In this document: piece after piece, positions 42,294 to 50,312 of the stretch
Position numbering within the stretch: position 1 is the stretch's first letter
Layout of the letters: each line of letters begins with the position of its first letter
NCBI RefSeq assembly: GCF_036946495.1
Contig: NZ_JAQIIX010000002.1
Coordinates: forward strand, 2,232,001-2,296,000
Direction of reading: 5' to 3'
Length of the DNA: 64,000 bases
Origin: Mycolicibacterium neoaurum
GTDB taxonomy: Bacteria > Actinomycetota > Actinomycetes > Mycobacteriales > Mycobacteriaceae
Made by a program: the position numbers and the translations under genes
Notes under the pieces: model-generated
The model's database searches: none
What the model was told of the DNA's origin: nothing
What the model saw: only the letters and a program-made list of their open reading frames with translations

Positions 42294-43361
42294 GTGCCGT
42301 TCCTCACGGACATGTACCACGAGCAGAACGCCGCCCACGATGACCACACCGGTGACGCAGCATCGTTGCCGGATTCGTCGGTGGCATTCGACCAGAGGCT
42401 GTTTCGTGAGCGACTCGGTGGCAGGATCCTCGGTCAACCCGATGCGATCGACGCCGTCGCTCGTGCGGTGGCGATCGCCCGAGCGGGAATCACCGATCCC
42501 GGTCGGCCGCTGGCCAGCGTACTGCTGGTCGGCCCGACCGGGGTCGGCAAGACCGAGCTGGTCCGTCAGGTGGCGGCCGAATTGCGTTCGGGACCCGACG
42601 ACCTGTGCCGCATCGATATGGCGGCACTGGCCCAAGAGCACTACGCCGCGTCTTTTTCCGGTGCCCCTCCCGGCTACGCCGGCAGTAAGGAATCGTTCAC
42701 CCTGTTCGACCGGAGCAAGATCGAAGGTGATCCGTTCACACCGGGCATCGTGCTGCTCGACGAGATCGAGAAGGCCGATCCCACGGTGATCCGCGCACTC
42801 CTTCATGTGCTCGACAGCGGTCAGCTGCGGCTTGCCAACGGGCGGGAGACCATCTCCTTCCGTAACAGCTACATCTTCATCACATCGAATCTCGGGTCCA
42901 AGGACGTTGCCGACGACGTGCGTCGACGTCGCCGACGATGGCCGCGCAAAAAACCCGTGGCGAGCGAGCAGTACTCGCGGAGACTGGTCGTTTCCGCTGT
43001 CGAGGACTTCTTCGATCCGGAGTTCTTCAACCGCATCGACGAAACCGTCGTACTCGACCCCTTCCAAACGTCGACGGCGCGACAGGTGACGATGCGTGAG
43101 GTCGACCTGGTATGCAGGCGGCTGGCGACGGAATCCGTACACCTGGCTGTGGACGACTCGGTACTGGATATGTTGCGTGCCAGTGGGTTCGATCCGATCT
43201 ACGGTGCGCGCGGGTTGCGCAGGACCATCCGCGAACAGCTGGTCGCTCCGGTGGCCGAAGCTCTCCTTGTCGCCCGCCCGGCGGGCCGGGAACCGGTGTC
43301 ACTGACGGCGTCGGTGGTCGACGGTCGCGTCGCGGTGGCGGCGGTGGCGCCTCCGGCCTAA
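42294..43361 (+). CDS. amiB: AmiB-type AAA+ ATPase of the amidase operon
   Basis: A 355-residue Clp/AAA-2 ATPase. Walker A is GPTGVGKT, Walker B IVLLDEIEKADP, sensor 1 ITSNLGS, arginine region EFFNRIDE, and the C-terminal D2-small domain ends YGARGLRRTI. Pseudomonas amidase operons contain an AmiB ATPase of this type, of unclear function; a chaperone role for AmiE or AmiS has been proposed. Start GTG 42294, 10 bp after amiE. The 3' end overlaps lldD on the other strand by 4 bp. Confidence 0.87.
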   Translation: MPFLTDMYHEQNAAHDDHTGDAASLPDSSVAFDQRLFRERLGGRILGQPDAIDAVARAVAIARAGITDPGRPLASVLLVGPTGVGKTELVRQVAAELRSGPDDLCRIDMAALAQEHYAASFSGAPPGYAGSKESFTLFDRSKIEGDPFTPGIVLLDEIEKADPTVIRALLHVLDSGQLRLANGRETISFRNSYIFITSNLGSKDVADDVRRRRRRWPRKKPVASEQYSRRLVVSAVEDFFDPEFFNRIDETVVLDPFQTSTARQVTMREVDLVCRRLATESVHLAVDDSVLDMLRASGFDPIYGARGLRRTIREQLVAPVAEALLVARPAGREPVSLTASVVDGRVAVAAVAPPA

Positions 43362-44590
43362 CCTTCGCGCGGTATCAGCCGCCGGAACTGGGTGACATGC
43401 TCGGGGGTCAGCTCGTCGAGAGCGGTCACGCCGAGCAGTCGCATGGTCCGGCTGATCTGCTCGGACAGGATCTCGATCGTCCGATCGACACCGGCCTCGC
43501 CACCGGCCATCAGGCCGTACAGGTACGCCCGCCCGATCAGCGTGAACCGGGCGCCGAGCGCGATCGCGGCGACGATATCCGCGCCCGACATGATGCCGGT
43601 GTCCAGGATGATCTCGGTATCCGCCCCGACGGCGGTGGCCACCTCGGGCAGGAGGTGGAAGGGGATCGGTGCTCGATCGAGTTGACGTCCGCCGTGATTG
43701 GACAGCACGATTCCATCCACTCCGAGATCGGTCACCGCCCGCGCGTCGGCGACGGTCTGGATTCCCTTGACGACGAGTTTGCCCGGCCATTGCGACTTGA
43801 TCCACGCCAGGTCGTCGAACGTGACGGTGGGATCGAACATGGTGTCCAACAGTTCGGCCACCGTGCCCGACCACCGGTCCAGCGTGGCAAAAGCCAATGG
43901 TTCGGTGGTGAGGAAGTCGATCCACCATTGTGGTCGAGGGATCGCGTTCAGCACCGTCTTGGCTGTCAGTGCCGGTGGGATGGACATTCCGTTGCGCTTG
44001 TCACGCAACCGCGCTCCGGCGACCGGCACGTCGACGGTGACCAGCAGCGTGTCGTAACCGGCTGCGGCGGCCCGCTCGACCAGCGCCATGGAACGGTCCC
44101 GGTTTTTCCACATGTACAGCTGGAACCAATTGCGCCCGTGGGGATTAGCGGCCTTGACGTCTTCGATGGACGCCGTGCCCATGGTGGACAGGGAGAACGG
44201 GATGCCTGCGCGGGCCGCGGCCCGGGCTCCGGCGTATTCGCCCTCGGTCTGCATCATCCGGGTGAATCCGGTTGGCGCAATTCCGAACGGCAGCTCGGAG
44301 CGACCGCCCAGAATGGTGCAGCTGGTGTCGACCTTGGACACATCGCGCAGGATTGCCGGGTGAAATTCGATGTCCTGGAAAGCCTGTCGGGCACGGGCCA
44401 ATGACAGCTCGGCCTCGGCGGAGCCGTCGGTGTAATCGAAGGCGGCCTTCGGGGTTCGGCGTTTGGCGATGGCGCGTAGATCCTCGATGGTCAACGCGCC
44501 AGCCAGGCGACGCGTGCGCGCATTGAACTCCGGCTTCTTGAACTGCATCAACGGAGCCAGGTCGGCGATCCTCGGGACGCGGCGTTGCAT
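43358..44590 (-). CDS. lldD: FMN-dependent alpha-hydroxy-acid (L-lactate) dehydrogenase
   Basis: Flavoenzyme of 410 residues oxidising L-lactate or a related 2-hydroxy acid. TIM-barrel motifs: APTGFTRMM, WFQLYMWKNRD, VKGIQTVADA (FMN-contacting lysine), and active site SNHGGRQLDRAP with the catalytic histidine, then DTGIMSGADIVAAIALGA for the phosphate. The N-terminal leader resembles mycobacterial LldD2. Its 3' end overlaps amiB; upstream 44591-44760 holds no recognisable gene. Confidence 0.93.
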   Translation of the reverse strand: MQRRVPRIADLAPLMQFKKPEFNARTRRLAGALTIEDLRAIAKRRTPKAAFDYTDGSAEAELSLARARQAFQDIEFHPAILRDVSKVDTSCTILGGRSELPFGIAPTGFTRMMQTEGEYAGARAAARAGIPFSLSTMGTASIEDVKAANPHGRNWFQLYMWKNRDRSMALVERAAAAGYDTLLVTVDVPVAGARLRDKRNGMSIPPALTAKTVLNAIPRPQWWIDFLTTEPLAFATLDRWSGTVAELLDTMFDPTVTFDDLAWIKSQWPGKLVVKGIQTVADARAVTDLGVDGIVLSNHGGRQLDRAPIPFHLLPEVATAVGADTEIILDTGIMSGADIVAAIALGARFTLIGRAYLYGLMAGGEAGVDRTIEILSEQISRTMRLLGVTALDELTPEHVTQFRRLIPREG

Positions 44591-44760
44591 GTGTCGACCT
44601 TTCTACCCAGCGCGGCCGGCACGCTCTGGCATAGCCTGCGCCAACACAACCTACCGCAACGGGCCCCGGCCGAGTGCATCGTCGTGTCCCCGCACGGCGA
44701 ATACACGGTGCAGGAAAACCGATTTCGGTGGAGGGCGCCACCATGTCGGACGCGGCTGCG

Positions 44761-45183
44761 TTACTCCAGCACGAACACCGGAATCTGACGGTCGGTCTTG
44801 GTCTGGTACTCGGCATAGGGCGGATACGCCTGCACGGCCAGGTCCCACCAATGCGCCCGCTCGTCCCCTTCGACCTCCCGCGCGGTCAGCTCGACCACCT
44901 TGTCACCGTCTTGTGCGGTGACCTGCGGATGGGCCTTCACATTGTGATACCAGGCGGGATGCGCCGGGTCACCTCCCTTGGAGGCGATCATGGCGTACTT
45001 ACCGTTCTCCTCGACGCGCATCAGCGGCACGTACCGCTTCTTGCCGGACTTCGCGCCGGTGGTGGTGAACAGCACGACCGGTCGGTCGAGTACCTCGACC
45101 CCTTCGGTGGTGCCCTGCTCGAGGATGCGTTCGGTCTGTTCGCGAACCCAGTCGGTGGGGCTCAATTCGGGATTCTCGGCCAT
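44761..45183 (-). CDS. Deazaflavin (F420)-dependent nitroreductase-family protein
   Basis: A 140-residue split-barrel protein of the Ddn-like family that uses coenzyme F420. TTGAKSGKKRYVPLMRVE is the F420-phosphate-binding segment, SKGGDPAHPAWYHNVKAHP is the family hallmark, and TDRQIPVFVLE the usual C-terminus. Start is ATG 45183 (MAENPELSPTDWVREQ). Substrate (quinone, nitro compound or cell-envelope lipid) unknown. Divergent from the sulfurtransferase across 75 bp. Confidence 0.9.
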   Translation of the reverse strand: MAENPELSPTDWVREQTERILEQGTTEGVEVLDRPVVLFTTTGAKSGKKRYVPLMRVEENGKYAMIASKGGDPAHPAWYHNVKAHPQVTAQDGDKVVELTAREVEGDERAHWWDLAVQAYPPYAEYQTKTDRQIPVFVLE

Positions 45184-45258
45184 GGGCTCTAGAACACCAC
45201 ATCGCGCCGTATTGTTTCCGGTTTCGACGACCGGCTCACCATCTGGGACGCTGAATGT

Positions 45259-46086
45259 ATGACCGATGCCTTCATCACCGTGGCTGAACTGGCAGACCTG
45301 CTTGCCGCCGGGGAGCCGGTGACCGTGCTGGACGTCCGCTGGCAGCTGATGCAGCCCGACGGGCGGGCGGACCATCGGCGCGGGCACATCCCCACAGCGG
45401 TGTATGTGTCCCTCGATGACGAGCTCAGCGATCACTCAGTGGTTGGGCGCGGTCGCCATCCGCTGCCATCGGGAGCGCAGCTGCAGGACGCCGCCCGGCG
45501 CTGGGGCGTACGCCGCGGGGTGCCGGTCGTGGTGTACGACGACTGGAACCGGGCCGGATCGGCCCGGGCCTGGTGGGTCCTGCGCGCCGCCGGTATCGAG
45601 AATGTGCGGATTCTCGACGGTGGGCTGGGCGCGTGGACTGCCGCGGGGCACGCCTTGGAGACCGGCACCGTCGAGCCCGAACCCGGCGACGTCGTAATCA
45701 TTCACCAGGATCTGTACGACGGCGCCATGCCGACCATGACCGTCGATGAAGCCGCCGTCCATCCGAATCTGCTCGACGCCCGGTCGCCGGAGCGTTTCCG
45801 CGGCGAGGTCGAGCCGGTCGATGCAGTGGCCGGCCACATTCCCGGTGCACGCAACTTGCCCAGCACCGCTGTCCTCACCGCGACTGGCACCGTGCTCTCC
45901 GAGGACGAGCTCTCCGCGCTGGGCTGGACGTTCGGTGGCAGCGAGCAGGTCGGCGTGTACTGCGGGTCGGGCGTCACCGCCGCGGTGCTGGTGGCGGCGC
46001 TGGCCGCCGCCGGGGTGGAGGCTGCCCTCTTCCCCGGTTCGTGGTCGCAGTGGTCAGCCGACGGTCGACCCGCCGAGACCGGGTGA
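45259..46086 (+). CDS. Two-domain rhodanese-type sulfurtransferase
   Basis: A 275-residue protein with tandem rhodanese domains. The N-terminal domain is inactive (VYDDWNRAGSARAWW at the active-loop position), the C-terminal one carries the cysteine loop VYCGSGVTAAV typical of 3-mercaptopyruvate sulfurtransferases (CGSGVTA). LDVRWQ and LLDARSPERFRGE begin the two domains. It transfers sulfur to thiols, cyanide or thioredoxin. It is convergent with the small membrane protein gene (gap 9 bp). Confidence 0.9.
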   Translation: MTDAFITVAELADLLAAGEPVTVLDVRWQLMQPDGRADHRRGHIPTAVYVSLDDELSDHSVVGRGRHPLPSGAQLQDAARRWGVRRGVPVVVYDDWNRAGSARAWWVLRAAGIENVRILDGGLGAWTAAGHALETGTVEPEPGDVVIIHQDLYDGAMPTMTVDEAAVHPNLLDARSPERFRGEVEPVDAVAGHIPGARNLPSTAVLTATGTVLSEDELSALGWTFGGSEQVGVYCGSGVTAAVLVAALAAAGVEAALFPGSWSQWSADGRPAETG

Positions 46087-46095
46087 TACGAGTGG

Positions 46096-46602
46096 CTAGT
46101 GGTGCGCGATCATCTTGACCGCGACCACGGCCGCGCCCGCCGCGGTCAGCAGCAGCACCGCCAGTAGCTGCTGCCACCAGAGCAGTCCGGCCCGGCGCAC
46201 GGCGAGGTAGGCGATCAGGGCCATCTCGGCGACCAGGAACCACATCGCGATCCAGACGGCCGTAGCGGTATCCATCACTCCGAAGCCCGCAAGGGCCAGG
46301 ATCACCGCCGGTGCGGCCGCGGCTTGCATGATCTGACCGGAGGCCGCCAACATTGCCCAGGCCGCCCTGCCCCGGGGTGCGGCTCCCTCGACGCTGAGCC
46401 GGGCGACGAACTCGGCGAGCAACGCCGCGGCCCACAATCCGCCCGCGGCCACCGCGACGTCGAGCACCCGATACCAGGCGTTGGTGTCCGCGCCGGTGTA
46501 GCGGGCCAACGCTGCCAAGGTCGCCAGACATGAGATCGCGCCGTACAGCCGTTCTCGCAGTGCGGCGACGACGTGCTCGACGGGAGGCTCGGCCGTACTC
46601 AT
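46096..46602 (-). CDS. Four-helix membrane protein of unknown function
   Basis: A 168-residue protein with about four hydrophobic segments (near residues 20-40, 45-70, 85-110, 112-135 and a last one at 140-163). I do not recognise the family. Its ATG overlaps the stop of the upstream alpha/beta hydrolase gene by 4 bp (ATGA), implying co-translation. Confidence 0.65.
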   Translation of the reverse strand: MSTAEPPVEHVVAALRERLYGAISCLATLAALARYTGADTNAWYRVLDVAVAAGGLWAAALLAEFVARLSVEGAAPRGRAAWAMLAASGQIMQAAAAPAVILALAGFGVMDTATAVWIAMWFLVAEMALIAYLAVRRAGLLWWQQLLAVLLLTAAGAAVVAVKMIAHH

Positions 46603-47504
46603 GACAGGCGCTCCAACAGGAACGCAGCGATCTCCCGTATCGACGCGTCCATGATCGACCGGTCGCCCTGGGTGTTGAACGCGTGGTCGGTCGGATAGCC
46701 GGTATGGACGACATCGACGCCGCCGCTACGCAACCGGTCGGCCACCTCGATCATCTCCGGGCCCAAGGTGTCTAAGTCCCCCGTTTGGATGAGTGTCGGT
46801 GGCATCTTCGCCGGCAGGTCGTCGTCGTAGTACGGTGAGGCGACCGGGTCGGCGTGACTCGCGGGATCGACGAAATACATTCTGGCGGAGAACTTCTGGA
46901 GTGTCGGGGAGATGATCGGGTTGGCCTTGGGTGACGTGCGGCCGGTGCGGGTGCAATCGGCCACCGCGTAGGACAGCACCGCGGCTCGCAAGGCGATACC
47001 CACCTCATAGGCGTACTGGGCCAGGTTCATGCTCAGCTTCCCGCCGGCACTTGCGCCGCCGACACTGACCCGGTCCCCGTCCCAGCCCTGCTGGTCGGCG
47101 CGGTCGACAGCCCACTGCAGTACGTCGATGCATTCCTGCTCCGCCACTGGGAAGAGCACTTGTGGGGCCGTGTGGTAGTCGATGGCCAACACCGTGCAGC
47201 CCACATCGGAAGCCAGGAAACGACAGATGTGTGCGTCCTCGGCGGTGTTGCGCAGCACGAAACCGCCGCCGTGGATGTCGATGTGCAGCGGCGGAGCGCC
47301 TGGTCCGGCCAGGGGTGCGGACGGATGCGGCCGGTAGACGAAACAGCGGACCGGCCCGTGCCGGGTCGGCACCGCGACGACGTCGGGCGGGCCCACCGAT
47401 TGGGCAGGCGTGGGAATGCCGGGCGGGCGGAAGACCAACGGTGCGGTCTGTTGCGCCAGGTAGGCCAGGGCGTACTCCAGCGGCGTGATGCGGGGGCTCG
47501 CCAT
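46599..47504 (-). CDS. Alpha/beta hydrolase, hormone-sensitive-lipase family
   Basis: Esterase of about 301 residues. The HSL oxyanion motif is IHGGGFVLRN, the nucleophile elbow GGASAGGKL, and the acid and histidine are seen in QTGDLDTLG and GYPTDHAFN. Start is ATG 47504 or GTG 47513. These enzymes hydrolyse short acyl esters; mycobacterial Lip proteins belong here. Divergent from the flavin monooxygenase across 73 bp. Confidence 0.9.
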   Translation of the reverse strand: MASPRITPLEYALAYLAQQTAPLVFRPPGIPTPAQSVGPPDVVAVPTRHGPVRCFVYRPHPSAPLAGPGAPPLHIDIHGGGFVLRNTAEDAHICRFLASDVGCTVLAIDYHTAPQVLFPVAEQECIDVLQWAVDRADQQGWDGDRVSVGGASAGGKLSMNLAQYAYEVGIALRAAVLSYAVADCTRTGRTSPKANPIISPTLQKFSARMYFVDPASHADPVASPYYDDDLPAKMPPTLIQTGDLDTLGPEMIEVADRLRSGGVDVVHTGYPTDHAFNTQGDRSIMDASIREIAAFLLERLS

Positions 47505-47577
47505 GACTGTCACGGTAGCGGGTTTTGTGACGGCACGTCACGGACTCCGGATCGCGTCGATCCGATAGCTGGACCCG

Positions 47578-48975
47578 GTGCGCACCGTGCTCCATGGTGG
47601 CGAGGTGGGCAAGCAGATCATCCTCAACGCCTTCGACATGAACTGTGTCGCTCATATCGTGGCGGGCACGTGGCGGCACCCAGAATCGCAGGCGGCCAGG
47701 TACAAGGATCTGGAGTACTGGACCGACCTTGCGGTGCTGCTGGAGCGCGGGTTGTTCGACGGACTGTTCATCGCCGATGTGCTCGGGGTCTACGACGTCT
47801 ACGGTGGTGGCCCGGACGCGGCCCTGCGTGCCGGAACGCAAGTGCCGGTCAATGATCCGCTGTTGCTGGTATCGGCGATGTCGGCCGCGACACGGAACCT
47901 CGGGTTCGGTATCACGGCGGCAACATCTTTCGAGCACCCCTACTCGTTTGCCCGCCGGATGTCGACGCTCGACCATCTCACCAAGGGCCGCGTCGGCTGG
48001 AACATCGTCACCGGGTATCTGGAGAGCGCCGCGCGCAACCATGGCCTCGACACCATCACCCCGCACGCCGACCGCTACGACATCGCCGACGAGTACACCG
48101 ATGTGCTCTACAAGCTCTGGGAGGGCTCTTGGGAGGACGATGCCGTCGGCACCGACCCGTCGCGCCCCCACTACGCCGACCCGGCCAAAGTCCATGCCAT
48201 CGACCATGATGGCAAGCATTTCCGGGTACCGGGCATTCATCTGTGCGAGCCGTCGACTCAGCGGACGCCGGTGCTGTACCAAGCCGGTGCCTCGGACCGG
48301 GGCCGATCCTTCGGGGCGCAGAACGCCGAGGTGATCTTCATCGGCGCAGCCACCAAGGAGTCGCTGCGCGAGGCCGTTGCCGATGTCCGGACCAGGGCCT
48401 CGGATGCCGGACGTGATCCCTATGACCTCAAGATCGTCAACGGACATGTCGTGGTGACGGGCGCGACTCCGGCCGCTGCCCGTGCCCGACATGACGACTT
48501 CCGCCGTTATATCGATCCCGAAGGGGCCCTGGCGTTGTGGTCGGGTTGGCTCGGCAGCGATCTGTCCCGGTTCGACCTGGACGACCCGGTTGCGGTGACC
48601 GACAACGAATTCCTGAAGTCCTCGGTGCAGATGTTCGGGCAGGGGCAGTGGACGCTGCGTGACTTCGTCGACGCGCACGCCATCGATGCGGAGGGCGGAT
48701 TCAGCGTTGGCTCGGGCAGCGAAGTCGCCGACGACCTGCAGTCCTGGATCGAGGAAACCGATGTCGACGGTTTCAACATCACCAACGTGATCACTCCGGG
48801 TTCGTTCGCGGATGTCATCGACCACGTCATCCCGCAGCTGCAGCGCCGGGGTCTCTACAAGACCGAGTACACGCAGGGGCCGCTGCGGCACAAGCTTTTC
48901 GGGCGTGGCTCGCGGCTGCCCGAGACCCATCGAGCCGCCGCATATCGCCGCACCTACCAGGAAGCGACCCGATGA
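47578..48975 (+). CDS. FMN-dependent monooxygenase of the NtaA/SnaA/DszA type
   Basis: LLM-fold flavin monooxygenase of 465 residues that uses FMNH2 from a separate reductase. QIILNAFDMNCVAHIVAGTWRHP at the N-terminus and GWNIVTGYLESAARN are signatures of the NtaA/SnaA/DszA/ScmK group, acting on chelators, sulfones or related substrates. RTPVLYQAGASDRGRSFGAQNAE is the phosphate-binding region. Start is GTG 47578. It is followed without a gap by the remnant of a second flavoenzyme gene, which suggests a former two-enzyme pathway. Confidence 0.92.
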   Translation: MRTVLHGGEVGKQIILNAFDMNCVAHIVAGTWRHPESQAARYKDLEYWTDLAVLLERGLFDGLFIADVLGVYDVYGGGPDAALRAGTQVPVNDPLLLVSAMSAATRNLGFGITAATSFEHPYSFARRMSTLDHLTKGRVGWNIVTGYLESAARNHGLDTITPHADRYDIADEYTDVLYKLWEGSWEDDAVGTDPSRPHYADPAKVHAIDHDGKHFRVPGIHLCEPSTQRTPVLYQAGASDRGRSFGAQNAEVIFIGAATKESLREAVADVRTRASDAGRDPYDLKIVNGHVVVTGATPAAARARHDDFRRYIDPEGALALWSGWLGSDLSRFDLDDPVAVTDNEFLKSSVQMFGQGQWTLRDFVDAHAIDAEGGFSVGSGSEVADDLQSWIEETDVDGFNITNVITPGSFADVIDHVIPQLQRRGLYKTEYTQGPLRHKLFGRGSRLPETHRAAAYRRTYQEATR

Positions 48976-49204
48976 ATCGGTGAGATCGCCGCTGTCGCGT
49001 ACGCGGCCGGAGCCACCGTGGTCATCGACGCGCTGGCACAGAAGGCGACCTCGCAGATCTTCGAAGTGGGTGGCGCGTCGGTGTTCCGTCAGGCACCCCT
49101 GCTGGATCGGCACGGGCGCAACATCCACCCGCTGGCATCGCACAACCCGATGTCGTACAAGGCCCAGGCGATCGGCGCCTACCTCACCGGCGGCACCAAA
49201 CTTC
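48976..49204 (+). pseudogene. C-terminal remnant of an SfnB/DszC-type acyl-CoA-dehydrogenase-like flavoenzyme
   Basis: Directly after, and in frame with, the stop of the flavin monooxygenase, about 76 codons read IGEIAAVAYAAGATVV ... IFEVGGASVFRQAPLLDRHGRNIHPLASHNPMSYKAQAIGAYL. This is the C-terminal helix bundle of the acyl-CoA-dehydrogenase-like monooxygenase family (SfnB, DszC), where GGAS, LDRHWRN and ASHNP are conserved. The first ~300 residues are absent, and the tail after GTK runs into the palindrome region instead of a family ending. An internal deletion fits best. DRHGRN in place of DRHWRN is a further sign of decay. Confidence 0.8.
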
Positions 49205-49212
49205 TGACGTGT

Positions 49213-49261
49213 GATTTGTGGAGTTTCAGCCGCCACGGTGACGGCTGAGACTCCACAAATC
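49213..49261. repeat. 49-bp palindrome, left copy
   Basis: Arms of 20 bp, GATTTGTGGAGTTTCAGCCG (49213-49232) and CGGCTGAGACTCCACAAATC (49242-49261), pair with a single mismatch around the 9-base loop CCACGGTGA. Same length, loop position and orientation as the copy at 50162-50210. Confidence 0.95.
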
Positions 49262-49305
49262 GCAGACGATGGAACCGTTCGGCCGGGCGCTGCGTCCAAG
49301 TCTGC

Positions 49306-50163
49306 ATGCTCGCGGACATCTTGCGTCGCCACGACGGCGTCGTCACCCTTGCCCATGCTCGATCAGCAGGCTTGGGTCAGGACGCCATCGACTACCGGGT
49401 GCGCACGGGTCAGTGGCGCCGGTGTGCGAAGGGGGTGTACTTCGCCGATGACCGTGAGTTCACCGACCGGGCCCGGATCCGGGCCGGGATCTGGGCCTAC
49501 GGTGATCAGGCGGTCGGTAGCGGACTGACGGCAGCGTGGTGGCAGCGGCTCACACAGTTCGCGCCGGACGTTGTCGAGGTCACGGTGCCGAGAGAGTGCC
49601 GACTGCGCTTCCAGCCCGGCACCAGACTGCGTCGCCGCGATCTCGATCCACGGGAGATCGTCGAGGCCGACCACCTTCGGGTCACCGCTCTGCCGCTGAC
49701 GGTTGTCGAAGCGGCCGTCCGACGTCGCGGTGGTGCCGCACTGATGGACGCGGCCCTGCAACGCCACGTCGACCTGCGGGCGCTGTGGAGGGCCCACCTC
49801 AACAACAAGGGGCGCCACGGTTCACCGGCCGCGCGACTACTGTTGCGTGCCGCCGAGGACGGAACTCGCTCTGCTGCAGAGCGGTTGCTGGGCAAGCTCC
49901 TTCGCTCGGCGGGCATCACCGGGTGGAAGGCCAACTATCCGGTGGCCGGTTACAAGGGCGACTATGTGTTCGTCGACCGCAAGCTGATCCTCGAAACCGA
50001 CGGCTGGGCATTCCACAGCGACGCCGACGATTTCAACAACGACCGGGTACGCCAGAACGCGCTGATGCTTGCCGGCTACCTGGTCTTGCGATTCACCTGG
50101 TTGGACCTCACCGAATACCCCGATCGTGTCATCGCCCAGGTCCAACGTGCCCTCACCCGGTGA
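49306..50163 (+). CDS. AbiEi-like winged helix plus DUF559 (Vsr-like) endonuclease
   Basis: A 285-residue protein. Residues 1-75 (ILRRHDGVVTLAHARSAGLGQDAIDYRVRTGQWRRCAKGVYFA) form the winged helix shared with AbiEi antitoxins; the middle 80-170 is a linking domain (VEVTVPRECRL, LPLTVVEAAV); the C-terminus is a DUF559 PD-(D/E)xK nuclease with Asp219 (GDYVFV), Glu230 and Asp232 (LILETDGWAFH), and a Vsr-like ending GYLVLRFTW. A DNA-cutting enzyme with its own DNA-binding head is the simplest reading. Palindromes flank it; the stop TGA (50161-50163) lies in the right one. No cognate AbiEii toxin is present. Confidence 0.85.
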   Translation: MLADILRRHDGVVTLAHARSAGLGQDAIDYRVRTGQWRRCAKGVYFADDREFTDRARIRAGIWAYGDQAVGSGLTAAWWQRLTQFAPDVVEVTVPRECRLRFQPGTRLRRRDLDPREIVEADHLRVTALPLTVVEAAVRRRGGAALMDAALQRHVDLRALWRAHLNNKGRHGSPAARLLLRAAEDGTRSAAERLLGKLLRSAGITGWKANYPVAGYKGDYVFVDRKLILETDGWAFHSDADDFNNDRVRQNALMLAGYLVLRFTWLDLTEYPDRVIAQVQRALTR

Positions 50164-50210
50164 TTTGTGGAGTCCTAGCCGCCACGGTCGCGGCTGAGAC
50201 TCCACAAATC
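50162..50210. repeat. 49-bp palindrome, right copy
   Basis: Arms GATTTGTGGAGTCCTAGCCG (50162-50181) and CGGCTGAGACTCCACAAATC (50191-50210) around loop CCACGGTCG. The right arm is identical to that of the left copy; the left arm differs at three positions. It overlaps the nuclease stop codon by 2 bp and may also serve as its terminator. Confidence 0.95.
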
Positions 50211-50312
50211 GCGTGGTGCAAGAGTTTCACTCAGCCTGGGTTGCAGTCACGGTTATTTTTATCCTGCGCGAGATGCTCGGCGAAATCCGCTGAGCTGACT
50301 ACCTTCTGGGCG

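Larger units (their letters stand above)
49213..50210 (+). mobile_element. Palindrome-framed nuclease cassette (998 bp)
   Basis: The unit consists of a 49-bp palindrome, 44 bp of leader, the AbiEi/DUF559 nuclease gene, and a second 49-bp palindrome in the same orientation whose first bases form the stop codon. There is no transposase. The unit interrupts or follows a decayed flavoenzyme gene on its left and is 102 bp from a transporter operon on its right. Mobility is inferred from structure. Confidence 0.55.

Noticed and set aside
49018..49248. A separate small gene of 76 codons before the palindrome cassette
   Set aside because: Its sequence is the C-terminus of a known flavoenzyme family and the same frame continues upstream to the previous stop, so it is treated as a gene remnant.
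47005..49356. A 783-codon minus-strand frame across the flavin monooxygenase region
   Set aside because: It mirrors the third-position GC of the genuine plus-strand gene and runs through the hydrolase gene in another frame; no domain is recognisable.
49213..50210. CRISPR array or insertion sequence
   Set aside because: Only two repeats nearly 1 kb apart, in direct orientation with internal dyad symmetry, and no transposase or cas gene.
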